Assembly: GCF_900107635.1 (NCBI RefSeq)
Contig: NZ_FNRD01000006.1
Span: forward strand, 186,001 to 250,000
From: Flavobacterium gillisiae
GTDB lineage: Bacteria > Bacteroidota > Bacteroidia > Flavobacteriales > Flavobacteriaceae
Length of the DNA stretch: 64,000 nt
Reading direction: 5' to 3'
Both the position numbers and the translations under genes were made by a program. Of this stretch, positions 17,902 through 27,105 are shown piece by piece. Below the pieces are notes generated by a model. The model searched no databases and was not told the DNA's origin. It saw only the letters and a list, made by a program, of their open reading frames with translations. Position 1 is the stretch's first letter. Each line of letters opens with the position of its first letter.

Positions 17902-19335
17902 ATGCTTAAAAATAACATTCTAAAAAAGCTTAAGCTGAATGCTATTTTCACCCCGGTGGCCATAGTAACGCTTTCTTGCTCTTTATTGATTTTTACCAAC
18001 TACTTCACCATAAAAATCTTATCGGCATCTAGAGCTTACGTAAATGGAGAATCGCATTATTCAAAAGCTCAAAAAGACGGAGCACGACATCTTATCACTT
18101 ATCTTTTCACTAAAGACTCCACTAGTTGGATAGCATTTAATAATGAATTAAGCGTTTCTAAAGGAGATGGTGCTGCAAGAATTGGATTGATTAATAATAG
18201 CGATATCGAAGTGATTAAGGATGGCTTAAGGGCTGGAAGAAATGACGAAAAAGACTTAGACGCGATGATATGGCTTTTTAATAACTTTAAAACTGTTTCT
18301 TTCTTCAAAAAAGCAATCGATGAATGGGAAAAAGCCGATTATTCAATCGAAAAATTACACGCATTAGGTAATGAAATAAATAGAAAAATTAGTGCTAATA
18401 AATTAACCCAAAATGAAAAAAAAGATATTTTACAAAGGGTTAATATTCTAAGCGTAACATTATCAAAAAATCAAAATGACTTTTCTAATGCGCTAGGAGA
18501 AGGCACACGTTCAATTAAAAATTACTTGCTTTTAATCAATATCTTTTTAACACTTATAATCATTGGTAGCGTTAGTACTTACTACGCTTTAATGATAAAT
18601 AAATTAAAAAGTGCTAAGATAGAAAGTGACGAGAAAAACAAAAATTTAATGATTGCGAATAAGGAGCTCGACAAGTTTGTATATAGCGCCTCGCACGACC
18701 TTAGAGCACCGATCTCCTCCTTAAAAGGATTAATAGAAGTCATGAAATTAGAAGACGACATCCATCAAGTTAAAGATTATTTAAATCTAATGGATGAAAG
18801 TCTTAACAAACAAGATCAATTTATAAAAGACATCATAGATTATTCTAGAAATAAAAAGCAAAAAACAACTATCACCTTAGTTAGTTTGAGTAAAATCATT
18901 GAAGAAGCTATCTCTCAAAATCAATATGCAAAACAATCTAATCAAATTACTATTACAAGAGAACTCGCAATTAATGAGCTCTATAGTAATGAACTGAAAT
19001 TAAAAATAATTATTAATAATTTATTATCGAATGCTTTTAAATATGCTGACCAAAAAAAAGAAAATCAGTTTATTTCGATTAAAGCTTTCAGTGAAGGAGA
19101 CTATTACAAAATTGAAATTGAAGATAATGGCCTTGGTATTAACGAAAAGTATCATGATAAAATTTTTGAGATGTTTTTTGTTACAACAAACGACAACAAT
19201 GGATCTGGCTTAGGTCTATATATAGTTAAAGAAGCCATTGAAAATCTTAATGGTTTAATAACCGTAGATTCAAAAATTAATACAGGAAGCAAGTTTACAA
19301 TAACCTTACCAAAACAATATGAAAGTCAACTATAA
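17902..19335 (+). CDS. membrane sensor histidine kinase
   Basis: 477 residues. A membrane segment at about 14-38, a mostly helical extracytoplasmic region (about 39-205, resembling a CHASE3-like helical sensor), a second membrane segment (about 207-228), a short coiled coil, HisKA with 'SASHDLRAPISS' (phospho-acceptor His265) and HATPase_c with N box 'NNLLSNAFKYA', G1 'DNGLGI' and G2 'GSGLGLYIVKEA'. It overlaps the receiver gene by 17 bp, so kinase and receiver are made together. Signal unknown. It sits between the mevalonate genes and a UbiA gene. Confidence 0.9.
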   Translation: MLKNNILKKLKLNAIFTPVAIVTLSCSLLIFTNYFTIKILSASRAYVNGESHYSKAQKDGARHLITYLFTKDSTSWIAFNNELSVSKGDGAARIGLINNSDIEVIKDGLRAGRNDEKDLDAMIWLFNNFKTVSFFKKAIDEWEKADYSIEKLHALGNEINRKISANKLTQNEKKDILQRVNILSVTLSKNQNDFSNALGEGTRSIKNYLLLINIFLTLIIIGSVSTYYALMINKLKSAKIESDEKNKNLMIANKELDKFVYSASHDLRAPISSLKGLIEVMKLEDDIHQVKDYLNLMDESLNKQDQFIKDIIDYSRNKKQKTTITLVSLSKIIEEAISQNQYAKQSNQITITRELAINELYSNELKLKIIINNLLSNAFKYADQKKENQFISIKAFSEGDYYKIEIEDNGLGINEKYHDKIFEMFFVTTNDNNGSGLGLYIVKEAIENLNGLITVDSKINTGSKFTITLPKQYESQL

Positions 19336-19717
19336 CATTTTGTTAATTGATGACAATGTGATTGACCAGATTGTCACCATCCAATTACTAAAAAAGAAAC
19401 TAAATTTAACTGAAATAACTACGGTTAATAATGGCGAAGAAGGAATTGAATGGCTTCTTAATTATAAAAAAGATATTGAAAAATCGTTAATTATTCTGCT
19501 TGACATCAAAATGCCCGAAATGGACGGATTTGAATTCCTTACAAAGTTTGACACATTAAGTGATGAAATAAAAAAGGAGACCTTAATTTTCATGCTTTCC
19601 TCAACATTAGACCCTAATGATATTATAAGAGCACAAAACAACAAATACGTAAAAACTCTTTTAAGCAAGCCACTGTCTTGTAAAGAATTCAGTAGCCTAA
19701 TTCACCTTGACCTTTAA
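19319..19717 (+). CDS. single-domain response regulator
   Basis: A 132-residue stand-alone CheY-like receiver. The acidic pair is in 'LLIDDNVID', the phospho-acceptor is Asp62 in 'ILLDIKMPEMDG', and the conserved Lys117 is in 'LLSKPLS'. There is no output domain, so it must act by protein contact or as a phosphorelay intermediate. It overlaps the upstream kinase gene by 17 bp, which makes it the kinase's partner. The type resembles the Rcp1-like receivers that pair with phytochrome-style kinases. Confidence 0.9.
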   Translation: MKVNYNILLIDDNVIDQIVTIQLLKKKLNLTEITTVNNGEEGIEWLLNYKKDIEKSLIILLDIKMPEMDGFEFLTKFDTLSDEIKKETLIFMLSSTLDPNDIIRAQNNKYVKTLLSKPLSCKEFSSLIHLDL

Positions 19718-19803
19718 ACAAACACCAAAATGTATTAATTAGAGTAAATCTCCTCCTATGGTACCCAAATAATTACTTTTTTGTGTTTGCAGAATAAATC
19801 AAG

Positions 19804-19832
19804 TTGATATTAAAAACAAAATCCTAACTTTG
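19804..19832 (+). promoter_or_regulatory. Bacteroidota-type promoter for the UbiA gene
   Basis: TTG (19804-19806), 18 nt, TAACTTTG (19825-19832): a full match to the flavobacterial promoter pattern. The predicted transcript would start near 19839, giving a leader of about 50 nt to the first ATG. Confidence 0.6.
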
Positions 19833-19892
19833 AAAAAAAATCATCACGTTTTGTTACTATTATAATAACTTGACAAAAAACTATCCCTTTAC

Positions 19893-20849
19893 ATGTTAAG
19901 CAGAAAGCACAAGCTTTTAATAATGAAGATCGTAAGTTTATTCTCGGTGGTAAGAGGATATAACATTCCTGTTATTATTTTGGCCCAGTACCTTTCAGCC
20001 ATCTTTATTCTAGCTCCTGAAAAAAGAGCACTTGCTGTCCTACTCGATTTCAACTTGTTCATTCTTGTATTTGCTTCTTCACTGACCATTGCTTCGGGCT
20101 ACATTATTAATAATTTTTACGACAGCCGAAAAGATCTGATCAACCGTCCCAACAAGTCCATGCTGGATAGATTAGTAAGTCAGAAAACAAAACTTACCGT
20201 GTATTTTTCACTGAATTTTATAGTAGCCATAATGGCGCTATTTATCTCATGGCGCGCTTTTTTATTCTTTTCAGCGTACATCTTCTTGATTTGGTTTTAC
20301 TCGCATAAAATAAAAAAATACCCAGTCGTAGGAAACCTAACTGCTGCTTTACTGGCGGTTATTCCTTTTTTTGCCATATTACTACATTACTACAACAACC
20401 TTTCTTTTGAAGAAATCGAAAATTACAAAGGACATTTCGCCGTGATTTTTGCCCACGCTAGCTTTCTTTCACTGTTGATACTTATACGCGAAATGATTAA
20501 AGATTTAGAAAACATAAAAGGTGATTTAGCTAATGATTATAAAACGATTCCGATTGTCTATGGCGAAATGCTTTCTAAAAAAATCATTACGGTCTTAACT
20601 GTACTGACCATCTTTCCAGTGTATGTACTGATTGAAATTTATGATGTGGGCTATATGGATGTATATTTTTATACCTGTTTGATTATCTTGATTTTCTTTG
20701 TCCTTTACTTATGGAAGTCAGTAAAAAAGGAACAGTACCTGTTACTTCATAACGTCCTTAAATTCTTGATTGTATCTGGTGTCTTTTGCATCGTGCTAAT
20801 CAACCCCTCCGTATTATGGAGTGGAAAGAAACTCTTATTACTTATTTAA
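19893..20849 (+). CDS. UbiA-family prenyltransferase
   Basis: A 318-residue integral membrane protein with 8-9 hydrophobic helices. The first Asp-rich motif is in 'INNFYDSRKDLINRP' and the second is in 'REMIKDLENIKGD', the signature pair of UbiA prenyltransferases. In flavobacteria members near mevalonate genes are often annotated as geranylgeranylglycerol-phosphate geranylgeranyltransferase-like, but the acceptor is not readable from sequence. An in-frame ATG at 19923 gives an alternative N-terminus. The neighbouring mevalonate genes would supply its prenyl donor. Confidence 0.85.
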   Translation: MLSRKHKLLIMKIVSLFSVVRGYNIPVIILAQYLSAIFILAPEKRALAVLLDFNLFILVFASSLTIASGYIINNFYDSRKDLINRPNKSMLDRLVSQKTKLTVYFSLNFIVAIMALFISWRAFLFFSAYIFLIWFYSHKIKKYPVVGNLTAALLAVIPFFAILLHYYNNLSFEEIENYKGHFAVIFAHASFLSLLILIREMIKDLENIKGDLANDYKTIPIVYGEMLSKKIITVLTVLTIFPVYVLIEIYDVGYMDVYFYTCLIILIFFVLYLWKSVKKEQYLLLHNVLKFLIVSGVFCIVLINPSVLWSGKKLLLLI

Positions 20850-20911
20850 GCGAAAAACATTCTGGTAAAATCTGATTTTTCTATTTTGCTAGCCCTGATT
20901 GAAACGGCATC

Positions 20912-20963
20912 CTTTTTATCCTGAACTTGTTTCAGGATCCTGAAACAAGTTCAGGATAAAAAG
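20912..20963. repeat. 52-bp perfect palindrome, REP-like double hairpin
   Basis: The sequence is exactly self-complementary around the GGATCC centre (20937/20938). Each half is itself a hairpin: TCCTGAA - CTTGT - TTCAGGA. Two back-to-back hairpins of this kind are typical of dispersed REP/BIME-like elements. It lies 62 bp after the UbiA stop and could also end transcription, although no long T run follows. Confidence 0.75.
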
Positions 20964-21071
20964 ATACAGTGGAAAGCGGGAAATAGCTCCAAGAAAACAA
21001 AATAAAAACTTATTAATTAGATAGTTACCGTTTTATAATTGCCATATATCGATTAGCAATAATATAAATAC

Positions 21072-21079
21072 TATCTTTG
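21072..21079 (+). promoter_or_regulatory. -7 promoter element of the pseudouridine synthase gene
   Basis: TATCTTTG matches TAnnTTTG. It overlaps the in-frame TTG at 21077, which argues against translation starting there and for the ATG at 21098. No TTG occurs at 17-23 nt upstream. Confidence 0.5.
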
Positions 21080-21097
21080 CACAAATTATGGAATATT

Positions 21098-22006
21098 ATG
21101 AATAATAAGGAAGGCAATAATAAAAAAAGCGGTGCTAGACCAACGAGTTCTAGACCTAGCTCTAATAAGCCAAAACCTGCGATGCAAAAAAGGGCACAAG
21201 GGCCAAAAAAAGTAAAAATAAACACTAAAGTTGCAGAAGTAGTTTCTGACAAGGTTGAAAAAAAACCGAATCAGGCACCTAAGAGACCTAAAGTTAAAGA
21301 CGAAATTCGTTTGAATAAATATATCGCCAATTCTGGTGCTTGCTCACGTCGTGATGCTGATATTTACATTCAATCTGGAAACGTAAAAGTAAATGGAATT
21401 CCTGTTATTGAAATGGGATACATGGTAAAACCAGGAGATACAGTAAATTTTGACGGAGTACTTTTGACTCCAGAGAAAAAAGTTTACATTTTATTAAACA
21501 AACCTAAAAACTTTACGACAGCACTTGATGAAGGTCAAGAATTTCGTAATGTTTTAGAATTAGTAAAAGGATCTACAACTGCAAAAATTGGAGCTGTAGG
21601 GAGAATGGATAAGAACACGACTGGTCTTTTATTGTTTACAAACGATACAGACATGTTGCGTAAATTCACTTTACCAAGTCAAAAATCATCTAAAATATAC
21701 CACGTATCTTTAGACAAGAACCTAAAATTTGAAGATTTAGAAAAAATCAACAAGGGGTTAACGCTTGACGGACACCGTGTTTTTGTAGAAGACATAAGCT
21801 ATATTGAAGGAGAAGCTAAAAGCGAAATAGGGTTGAAACTAAGATCATCAAATGTAAAAGTAGTTCGTTCTATTTTTGAACATTTCAGTTATGATGTTTT
21901 AAGAATTGATAGAGTTTCGTTTGCAGGTTTGACTAAGAAAAACTTACCAAGAGGAAACTGGAGATTACTTACTGATCAAGAAATCATCAACTTGAAGAAC
22001 GTATAA
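21098..22006 (+). CDS. RsuA/RluB-type pseudouridine synthase
   Basis: 302 residues from the ATG at 21098. A Lys/Pro/Ser-rich low-complexity N-terminus (about 1-65) is followed by an S4 RNA-binding domain ('LNKYIANSGACSRRDAD') and a RsuA/RluB/E/F catalytic domain with 'GAVGRMDKNTTGLLLFTND', where the Asp of 'GRMD' is the catalytic residue. It isomerises a specific uridine in rRNA, most likely 23S. The basic tail is common in Bacteroidota members. A terminator follows. Confidence 0.9.
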   Translation: MNNKEGNNKKSGARPTSSRPSSNKPKPAMQKRAQGPKKVKINTKVAEVVSDKVEKKPNQAPKRPKVKDEIRLNKYIANSGACSRRDADIYIQSGNVKVNGIPVIEMGYMVKPGDTVNFDGVLLTPEKKVYILLNKPKNFTTALDEGQEFRNVLELVKGSTTAKIGAVGRMDKNTTGLLLFTNDTDMLRKFTLPSQKSSKIYHVSLDKNLKFEDLEKINKGLTLDGHRVFVEDISYIEGEAKSEIGLKLRSSNVKVVRSIFEHFSYDVLRIDRVSFAGLTKKNLPRGNWRLLTDQEIINLKNV

Positions 22007-22030
22007 TCCTTCATTGAAATTATTACATTA

Positions 22031-22066
22031 AAATCCCTTTCGCGACAAACGAATGGGATTTTTTTA
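22031..22066 (+). terminator. terminator after the pseudouridine synthase gene
   Basis: AAATCCC (22031-22037) pairs with GGGATTT (22055-22061), extended inward by TTCG/CGAA after one mismatch, and runs into a T tract. Confidence 0.75.
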
Positions 22067-22089
22067 ATTAAATAAACAAAGCCAACACC

Positions 22090-22452
22090 ATGACACCAGA
22101 AAAATTACAATCAATCGCTTTTAAATGGTTTGAGACTTTCAACAACAAAGAATTAGAAAAACTCTTAGCTTTATATGACGAAGATGCCGCACACTTCAGT
22201 CCAAAACTAAAAATCCACAAGCCGGAAACAAATGGCCTAGTAAAAGGCAAGCAAGCGTTACGAGAATGGTGGCAAGATGCTTTTGAGCGATTGCCTAGTT
22301 TAAACTACAAAGTAACTTCACTTACGGCAAACGGAGATCGCGTTTTCATGGAATACATAAGAACAGTAGATGGAGAAGATGAAATGCTTGTTGCAGAAGT
22401 ATTAGACATAAGAGAAGACAAAATTGTTGCCTCTAGAGTATATCACGGATAG
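22090..22452 (+). CDS. NTF2-like (SnoaL-type) protein
   Basis: A 120-residue soluble protein with the alpha-plus-beta NTF2/SnoaL pattern: an N-terminal helix with 'WFETFNNKELEKLLALYD', 'DAAHFSP', 'GKQALREWWQDAF' and a beta-rich C-terminus. Proteins of this fold range from isomerases to simple binding proteins, so no specific activity is claimed. It stands alone between a terminator and a 15-bp inverted repeat. Confidence 0.8.
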   Translation: MTPEKLQSIAFKWFETFNNKELEKLLALYDEDAAHFSPKLKIHKPETNGLVKGKQALREWWQDAFERLPSLNYKVTSLTANGDRVFMEYIRTVDGEDEMLVAEVLDIREDKIVASRVYHG

Positions 22453-22490
22453 CAAATTTCGCTCAATTAAAAATCTATTTAGCAGCTCTA

Positions 22491-22537
22491 ATACAATACG
22501 GCTTGTTCTTATTCAATTAGGGCAAGCCGTATTGTAT
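22491..22537. terminator. 15-bp inverted repeat between convergent genes
   Basis: ATACAATACGGCTTG (22491-22505) pairs perfectly with CAAGCCGTATTGTAT (22523-22537) around a 17-nt loop. It lies between the end of the NTF2-like gene and the end of the convergent esterase gene, so a bidirectional terminator is likely, although neither side has a clean T run. Confidence 0.5.
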
Positions 22538-22635
22538 ATTCACCATTATTATTACAGCGAGACCATTGTATTTTTAACCTTTCTGTGTTTTCCAACAAGT
22601 TTTCTTCATATAATATTCGACTTTAATTATTGAAC

Positions 22636-23427
22636 TTATTTCCAAACATCATTAACCAACCATTCTGCGGCTCCTTTCATATAATTGACATAAGAACAAG
22701 GTTCTGGATGTGTTAATCCTGGCGCAATGACTAAAGTAACCTTACTTCCGGAGGCATTAGTAGCATCAACCCACCTCTTAACATCTACTACAGGAAACAG
22801 AGCGTCTTTTTCTCCATGAATAGCGTACACTGGTATTTTAATCAATCTTCCAATACCATTATTTGTCGTATTGTAATAACTGGCCGATGGAATTGCCGCA
22901 GAGAATATTTGAGGTTGCGTTTCTGCAAAAAACCAAGCGCCATTCCCTCCATTACTATACCCTTCTATCACAATTTTATTCTTGTCTACAGGAAGATATT
23001 TCGTAGCTAAATCAACCAAAGCTAACACCTGCTCTTGATTCACCGCTTCAGACCATAGATTAACATAGCCGTTTGGACTTATAATAATGGCATTCAAACC
23101 CGCATAAGCAGTTTCTACATAACACGCAGTCTGTTTATGAGCATCTGGACTACCACCAGCTGCTCCATGCAATGTAATTATCAACGGTCTCGGGTTATTT
23201 GTTAAATTGACATTTGGCATAATCACTCTAAAATCCCACTTTCCACCGCGAAAATTACTTAAAGAGATATCGTTAATTCCAGTTTTAAAATTAATAGCAT
23301 CAAAGTCTTTCTCAACATCTTGATAGGTTCGCGGAACTTTAGCCGACTCTTCTGAACCACCATTACTGCATCCATAAATAAAAATCAAACAAATAAAATA
23401 CACTAAAGTTGTTTTTTGAAGCCTCAT
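22636..23427 (-). CDS. lipoprotein alpha/beta hydrolase, PHB-depolymerase/feruloyl-esterase-like (CE1-type)
   Basis: 263 residues with a lipoprotein signal ('FIYGC'). The oxyanion region 'LHGAAGG', nucleophile Ser158 in 'IEGYSNGG', the Asp in 'GEKDALFP' and the His in 'GLTHPEPC' give a complete alpha/beta-hydrolase triad. The overall pattern matches the poly(3-hydroxybutyrate) depolymerase/feruloyl esterase (LpqC-like) group. An envelope-anchored esterase acting on plant-polysaccharide esters would fit the divergent GH3 glucosidase gene, but the substrate is not determined. Confidence 0.8.
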   Translation of the reverse strand: MRLQKTTLVYFICLIFIYGCSNGGSEESAKVPRTYQDVEKDFDAINFKTGINDISLSNFRGGKWDFRVIMPNVNLTNNPRPLIITLHGAAGGSPDAHKQTACYVETAYAGLNAIIISPNGYVNLWSEAVNQEQVLALVDLATKYLPVDKNKIVIEGYSNGGNGAWFFAETQPQIFSAAIPSASYYNTTNNGIGRLIKIPVYAIHGEKDALFPVVDVKRWVDATNASGSKVTLVIAPGLTHPEPCSYVNYMKGAAEWLVNDVWK

Positions 23428-23827
23428 ATGTTTTTCTCTTTAAAATCTAAATTTAGCAATATATATCTACCTACCATACAATTAGCATAAGAAATAAAAG
23501 ATTGTATAGACTGTTAGCCTCTATCAAAAAAGATTTAAGACAATGTGAAATTAAGTTCTTTATTTATCAACATGAAACTGAAACAACCTTTTAAACAAAA
23601 CCTATTCATACCGACTAGCATTTTTTAAAACATAAGAACTCTGGCTTAAAAACAAATTATCGTTTTAAAAACGAAAACGTTAAACCTATTGAAAACAACA
23701 TAAATTAACAGTCTAAACTAACACTATCTAAAAAAAAGCATACATTTAATATCGATTATTTAAAAATCTAATACACCGTCTAGATTTTTTTTAACAACAA
23801 AGAACCAACCAAAAGACCAGGCCAAAA
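23428..23827. promoter_or_regulatory. 400-bp divergent intergenic region, esterase (-) / GH3 (+)
   Basis: No gene is seen here. For the minus strand TAAATTTA (23455-23448) with a TTG 23 nt upstream (plus-strand CAA at 23479-23481) is a weak promoter. A 15-nt palindrome, TCGTTTT-A-AAAACGA, lies at 23660-23674 and is followed by AAAACGTT at 23674-23681, a possible regulator site. A -7-like TACATTTA at 23741-23748 could serve the GH3 gene. Confidence 0.35.
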
Positions 23828-26095
23828 ATGAAAAAACCAATTCTATTTCTACTAACAATCACACTCGTTTCAACAAATTTATGGAGTCAAAATAACTCCC
23901 CCCAGAAAACAGAAGTTAATCGCAAAGTTTCAGAATTACTTTCTAAAATGAGCATTGAAGAGAAAATCGGACAGATGACTCAAATTACGGTAACTAATTT
24001 TGAAGCAAAAGGCAAACCCGGTGTTTTTGACATGGCAAAGCTAGACGAAGCAATTCTAAAGTATCACATTGGTTCTATTTTAAATGTGCCAAATCCAGGT
24101 GCGCCAACAATACAACGCTGGAAAGAAGTAATTACTACTATAAGCAACGAAGCTAATAAAACCAGATTGAAAATCCCGGTACTATATGGCATTGATGCAA
24201 TTCATGGTTCCAGCTATACTGCCGGAGCAACTTTGTTCCCACAGCAAATAGGAATTGCAGCCACATTCAATACTGAAATCGCGAGAAAAGGTGCTGAAAT
24301 TTCAGCCTATGAGACAAGAGCTTCTTCTATCCCTTGGGTTTTTTCACCCGATTTAGACATGCCACGAAATCCAGCTTGGTCTAGAATATGGGAATCATTT
24401 GGCGAAGACGCCTATTTATCTTCTGAAATGGGAGCCGCTATGGTGAAAGGTTTCGAAGGAAATGATGTAGGTTCTAAATACAATGTCGCTTCATGTATGA
24501 AACATTATATAGGATATGGTAGTACTACAACCGGAAAAGACAGAACACCAAGTATAATTCCGGAACGTATCTTGAGACAATATGACCTAACCCTATACCA
24601 AGCCGCTATTAAGGCTGGAGCCAAAAGCATCATGGTGAGTTCAGGCGAAATCAATGGAACTCCCGTTCATGCCAGCAAACGAATGATTACCGACATTTTA
24701 AAAACAGAATTGGGTTTTGAAGGGGTCGTGGTTACAGATTGGAAAGACATTATTTACTTACACACACGTCACAAAGTGGCCGAAACAAATAGGGATGCTG
24801 TAAGAATATCAGTAATGGCAGGAATTGATATGAGTATGGTTCCAGAAGATTACAGTTTTTACACTGATTTACTAGATTTAGTTGCCAAAGGCGAAGTACC
24901 GATGTCGAGAATTGATGATGCAGTTTCCCGAATCCTAAAAATGAAGTTCGAACTAAATTTATTCGAAAGTACCGTTGCTAATTTAAAGGATTACCCAAAA
25001 TTTGGTTCTCAAGAATTCATAGATGTAGCTTACAATGCAGCGGCAGAATCGATTACTTTATTAAAAAATAAAGAGACCGTTTTACCTTTGAATAAAAACG
25101 AAAAAATATTAGTTACAGGACCAACGGCTAATAGCATGAAATACTTGAACGGCGGTTGGTCTTACAACTGGCAAGGAGAAAATTCAGATACCTATGCAGC
25201 TGATAAATCTACTATTTTAGAAGCGTTGCAGAACAAACTAGGAAAAGAAAATGTGTTCTACACGCCAGGTAGTGATTTTGCGAATTTTGATGATGTTGAA
25301 ATTGAGAAAGCAGTAGAGATGGCTAAAAATGCTTCGAAAATAATTCTGTGTCTAGGCGAAAAGAACTATACCGAAACACCTGGAGACATCAGTAATTTAT
25401 TCATTAACGACGCACAAATCAAATTAGCTTTGGCTTTAGCCAAATTAAACAAACCTATTATTTTAGTTTTGAATGAAGGAAGACCAAGGTTAATCAGTGA
25501 TTTTGAAGATAAAATGAGCGCGGTAATACAATGCTACCTTCCAGGAAATGAAGGTGCGAGAGCGTTGGCTGATATTCTTTTGGGTGACGTAAATCCAAGC
25601 GGACGATTGCCTTACAACTACCCGAGATACCCTAACTCATTGGAAAAATACAACCGAAAATATACGGAGAGTTTAGGTGATGAAGAACAAAACAATGACG
25701 CTACATACGAAAAAAGTTACTCCCCACAATTTGAATTTGGAACCGGATTATCGTACACCACTTTTGAGTATTCAAACCTTAGACTTGACAAAACCACAAT
25801 AAGCGAAGCGGATAGTATAACAGTTTCCGTAGAAGTAAAAAACACAGGGACCACAAACGGAAAAGAAGCTGTTTTACTTTACTTATCTGATATTTATGCT
25901 AGTATTACACCTGAAGTAAAAGCATTGAAAAGATTTGGCAAAATCAGTTTGCGCCCTAATGAAACTAAAACAATAGCATTCACGCTGAATCAAAAAGACC
26001 TACAGTTTGTAGGCAATGACTTAAAATGGATTTCTGAAAAAGGAACATTCAAAATTCAAATTGGCAACCTTACAAAGGAGTTTTTACTACAGTAA
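23828..26095 (+). CDS. bglX: GH3 beta-glucosidase, periplasmic BglX type
   Basis: 755 residues with a signal peptide ('STNLWSQ'). The N-terminal GH3 barrel contains the nucleophile Asp304 in 'GVVVTDWKD'. It is followed by the GH3 alpha/beta-sandwich domain ('AAESITLLKN', 'GEKNYTETPGD') and a C-terminal fibronectin-III-like domain (about 670-755, 'VEVKNTGTTNGKEAV'). It hydrolyses terminal beta-linked glucose from oligosaccharides in the periplasm (family knowledge). It is a single gene with its own terminator, divergent from an esterase lipoprotein. Confidence 0.9.
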   Translation: MKKPILFLLTITLVSTNLWSQNNSPQKTEVNRKVSELLSKMSIEEKIGQMTQITVTNFEAKGKPGVFDMAKLDEAILKYHIGSILNVPNPGAPTIQRWKEVITTISNEANKTRLKIPVLYGIDAIHGSSYTAGATLFPQQIGIAATFNTEIARKGAEISAYETRASSIPWVFSPDLDMPRNPAWSRIWESFGEDAYLSSEMGAAMVKGFEGNDVGSKYNVASCMKHYIGYGSTTTGKDRTPSIIPERILRQYDLTLYQAAIKAGAKSIMVSSGEINGTPVHASKRMITDILKTELGFEGVVVTDWKDIIYLHTRHKVAETNRDAVRISVMAGIDMSMVPEDYSFYTDLLDLVAKGEVPMSRIDDAVSRILKMKFELNLFESTVANLKDYPKFGSQEFIDVAYNAAAESITLLKNKETVLPLNKNEKILVTGPTANSMKYLNGGWSYNWQGENSDTYAADKSTILEALQNKLGKENVFYTPGSDFANFDDVEIEKAVEMAKNASKIILCLGEKNYTETPGDISNLFINDAQIKLALALAKLNKPIILVLNEGRPRLISDFEDKMSAVIQCYLPGNEGARALADILLGDVNPSGRLPYNYPRYPNSLEKYNRKYTESLGDEEQNNDATYEKSYSPQFEFGTGLSYTTFEYSNLRLDKTTISEADSITVSVEVKNTGTTNGKEAVLLYLSDIYASITPEVKALKRFGKISLRPNETKTIAFTLNQKDLQFVGNDLKWISEKGTFKIQIGNLTKEFLLQ

Positions 26096-26122
26096 ATCTT
26101 CCTTAAATAAAATTTACAATAT

Positions 26123-26156
26123 AAAATAAGCTTCTCAATTGAGGAGCTTATTTTGT
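26123..26156 (+). terminator. terminator after bglX
   Basis: AAAATAAGCTTCTCAA (26123-26138) pairs with TTGAGGAGCTTATTTT (26139-26154) with a single G-T wobble; the innermost pairs form the loop. It begins 28 bp after the stop. Confidence 0.75.
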
Positions 26157-26265
26157 TTTACACGCATAACACATGTAAAGCCTTAAAAACTACTAAACCC
26201 AATTTCTACAAACATTCCTTTTATTTAAGTACATTAGCTTTAGCCAATTATCTACCAAAAAAGTA

Positions 26266-27105
26266 ATGAGACAATTTCAATACAAAATAGTGATTCTTAT
26301 ATTATTTCTCACTCTGGGTTGTCAACAAAAAACGCAAAATAAAACTGACGCTGAAACTAACATACAAAGTCATGGTAAAGACTCTCTAACCATTGACTTA
26401 GTTGCGCTACAAAATAAAGGCCAACTAAAAAAGACAACCTTGATAACAGTGTACGATGACCCTGTATATCATAGCATCAAACGCTACAATGCAATCCCTT
26501 TCCCAGAACTTTTAGAAACCTATACTTCTATCAAAAATTTAGAAACTAGCGAATACCAAATCGTCTTTGAATGTGAAGATGGATACAAACCCATGATGCC
26601 CTTGCAAAAATTTATTTCGGTAAAATCGTTTCTTGCCGTTAGCGACTTGGATGCACCAAAAGGGCAATTATGGTTGCCAATTATAAAAGACGGACATGAA
26701 ATGAAAGCCGCTCCCTTTTATTTAATTTACCAAGAGGTTTCAACAAAAGATGTTGATTTTAAATGGCCTTACAACCTTATAAAAATACATCTTGTCCCTA
26801 ATAGCGAGAATATCGCCTTGTTATTTCCAAAAGACGATGCTAAGGCTGAAATTGGGTTTCAATTATTCAGCAAGAATTGTGTCACTTGCCATTCTATTAA
26901 TAAAATTGGAGGAAACATGGGGCCAGAATTAAACTACCCAAAAAGCGTAACCGAATATTGGGACAAAACTCAATTGAAAGCCTTCATAAAGAATCCAGCG
27001 TCCTTTAGAAACGGAGTAAAAATGCCAACGCCTACGAACTTAACAACTAAAGAGATCGATGAAATTGTCAATTATTTAGAATACATGACAAACCACAAGT
27101 TATAA
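26266..27105 (+). CDS. lipoprotein with C-terminal cytochrome c domain
   Basis: 279 residues. A lipoprotein signal ('FLTLGC') is followed by a region of about 25-190 with a beta-rich pattern vaguely like the molybdopterin-domain (SUOX-fold) proteins ('FPELLETY', 'CEDGYKPMMPL') but without a recognisable cofactor cysteine. The C-terminal single-haem cytochrome c domain has Cys205, Cys208 and His209 in 'CVTCHSI', with a methionine in 'VKMPTP' as likely axial ligand. Probably an envelope electron carrier with an attached substrate or partner domain. A -7-like TAGCTTTA lies at 26235-26242. Confidence 0.75.
   Translation: MRQFQYKIVILILFLTLGCQQKTQNKTDAETNIQSHGKDSLTIDLVALQNKGQLKKTTLITVYDDPVYHSIKRYNAIPFPELLETYTSIKNLETSEYQIVFECEDGYKPMMPLQKFISVKSFLAVSDLDAPKGQLWLPIIKDGHEMKAAPFYLIYQEVSTKDVDFKWPYNLIKIHLVPNSENIALLFPKDDAKAEIGFQLFSKNCVTCHSINKIGGNMGPELNYPKSVTEYWDKTQLKAFIKNPASFRNGVKMPTPTNLTTKEIDEIVNYLEYMTNHKL

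Noticed and set aside
21077..21097. Upstream TTG start for the pseudouridine synthase
   Set aside because: The TTG lies inside the -7 promoter box TATCTTTG, so translation from it is unlikely; the ATG at 21098 is used.
22424..22633. 69-residue frame over the inverted repeat between convergent genes
   Set aside because: It starts inside the NTF2-like gene, spans the hairpin and has no recognisable content.
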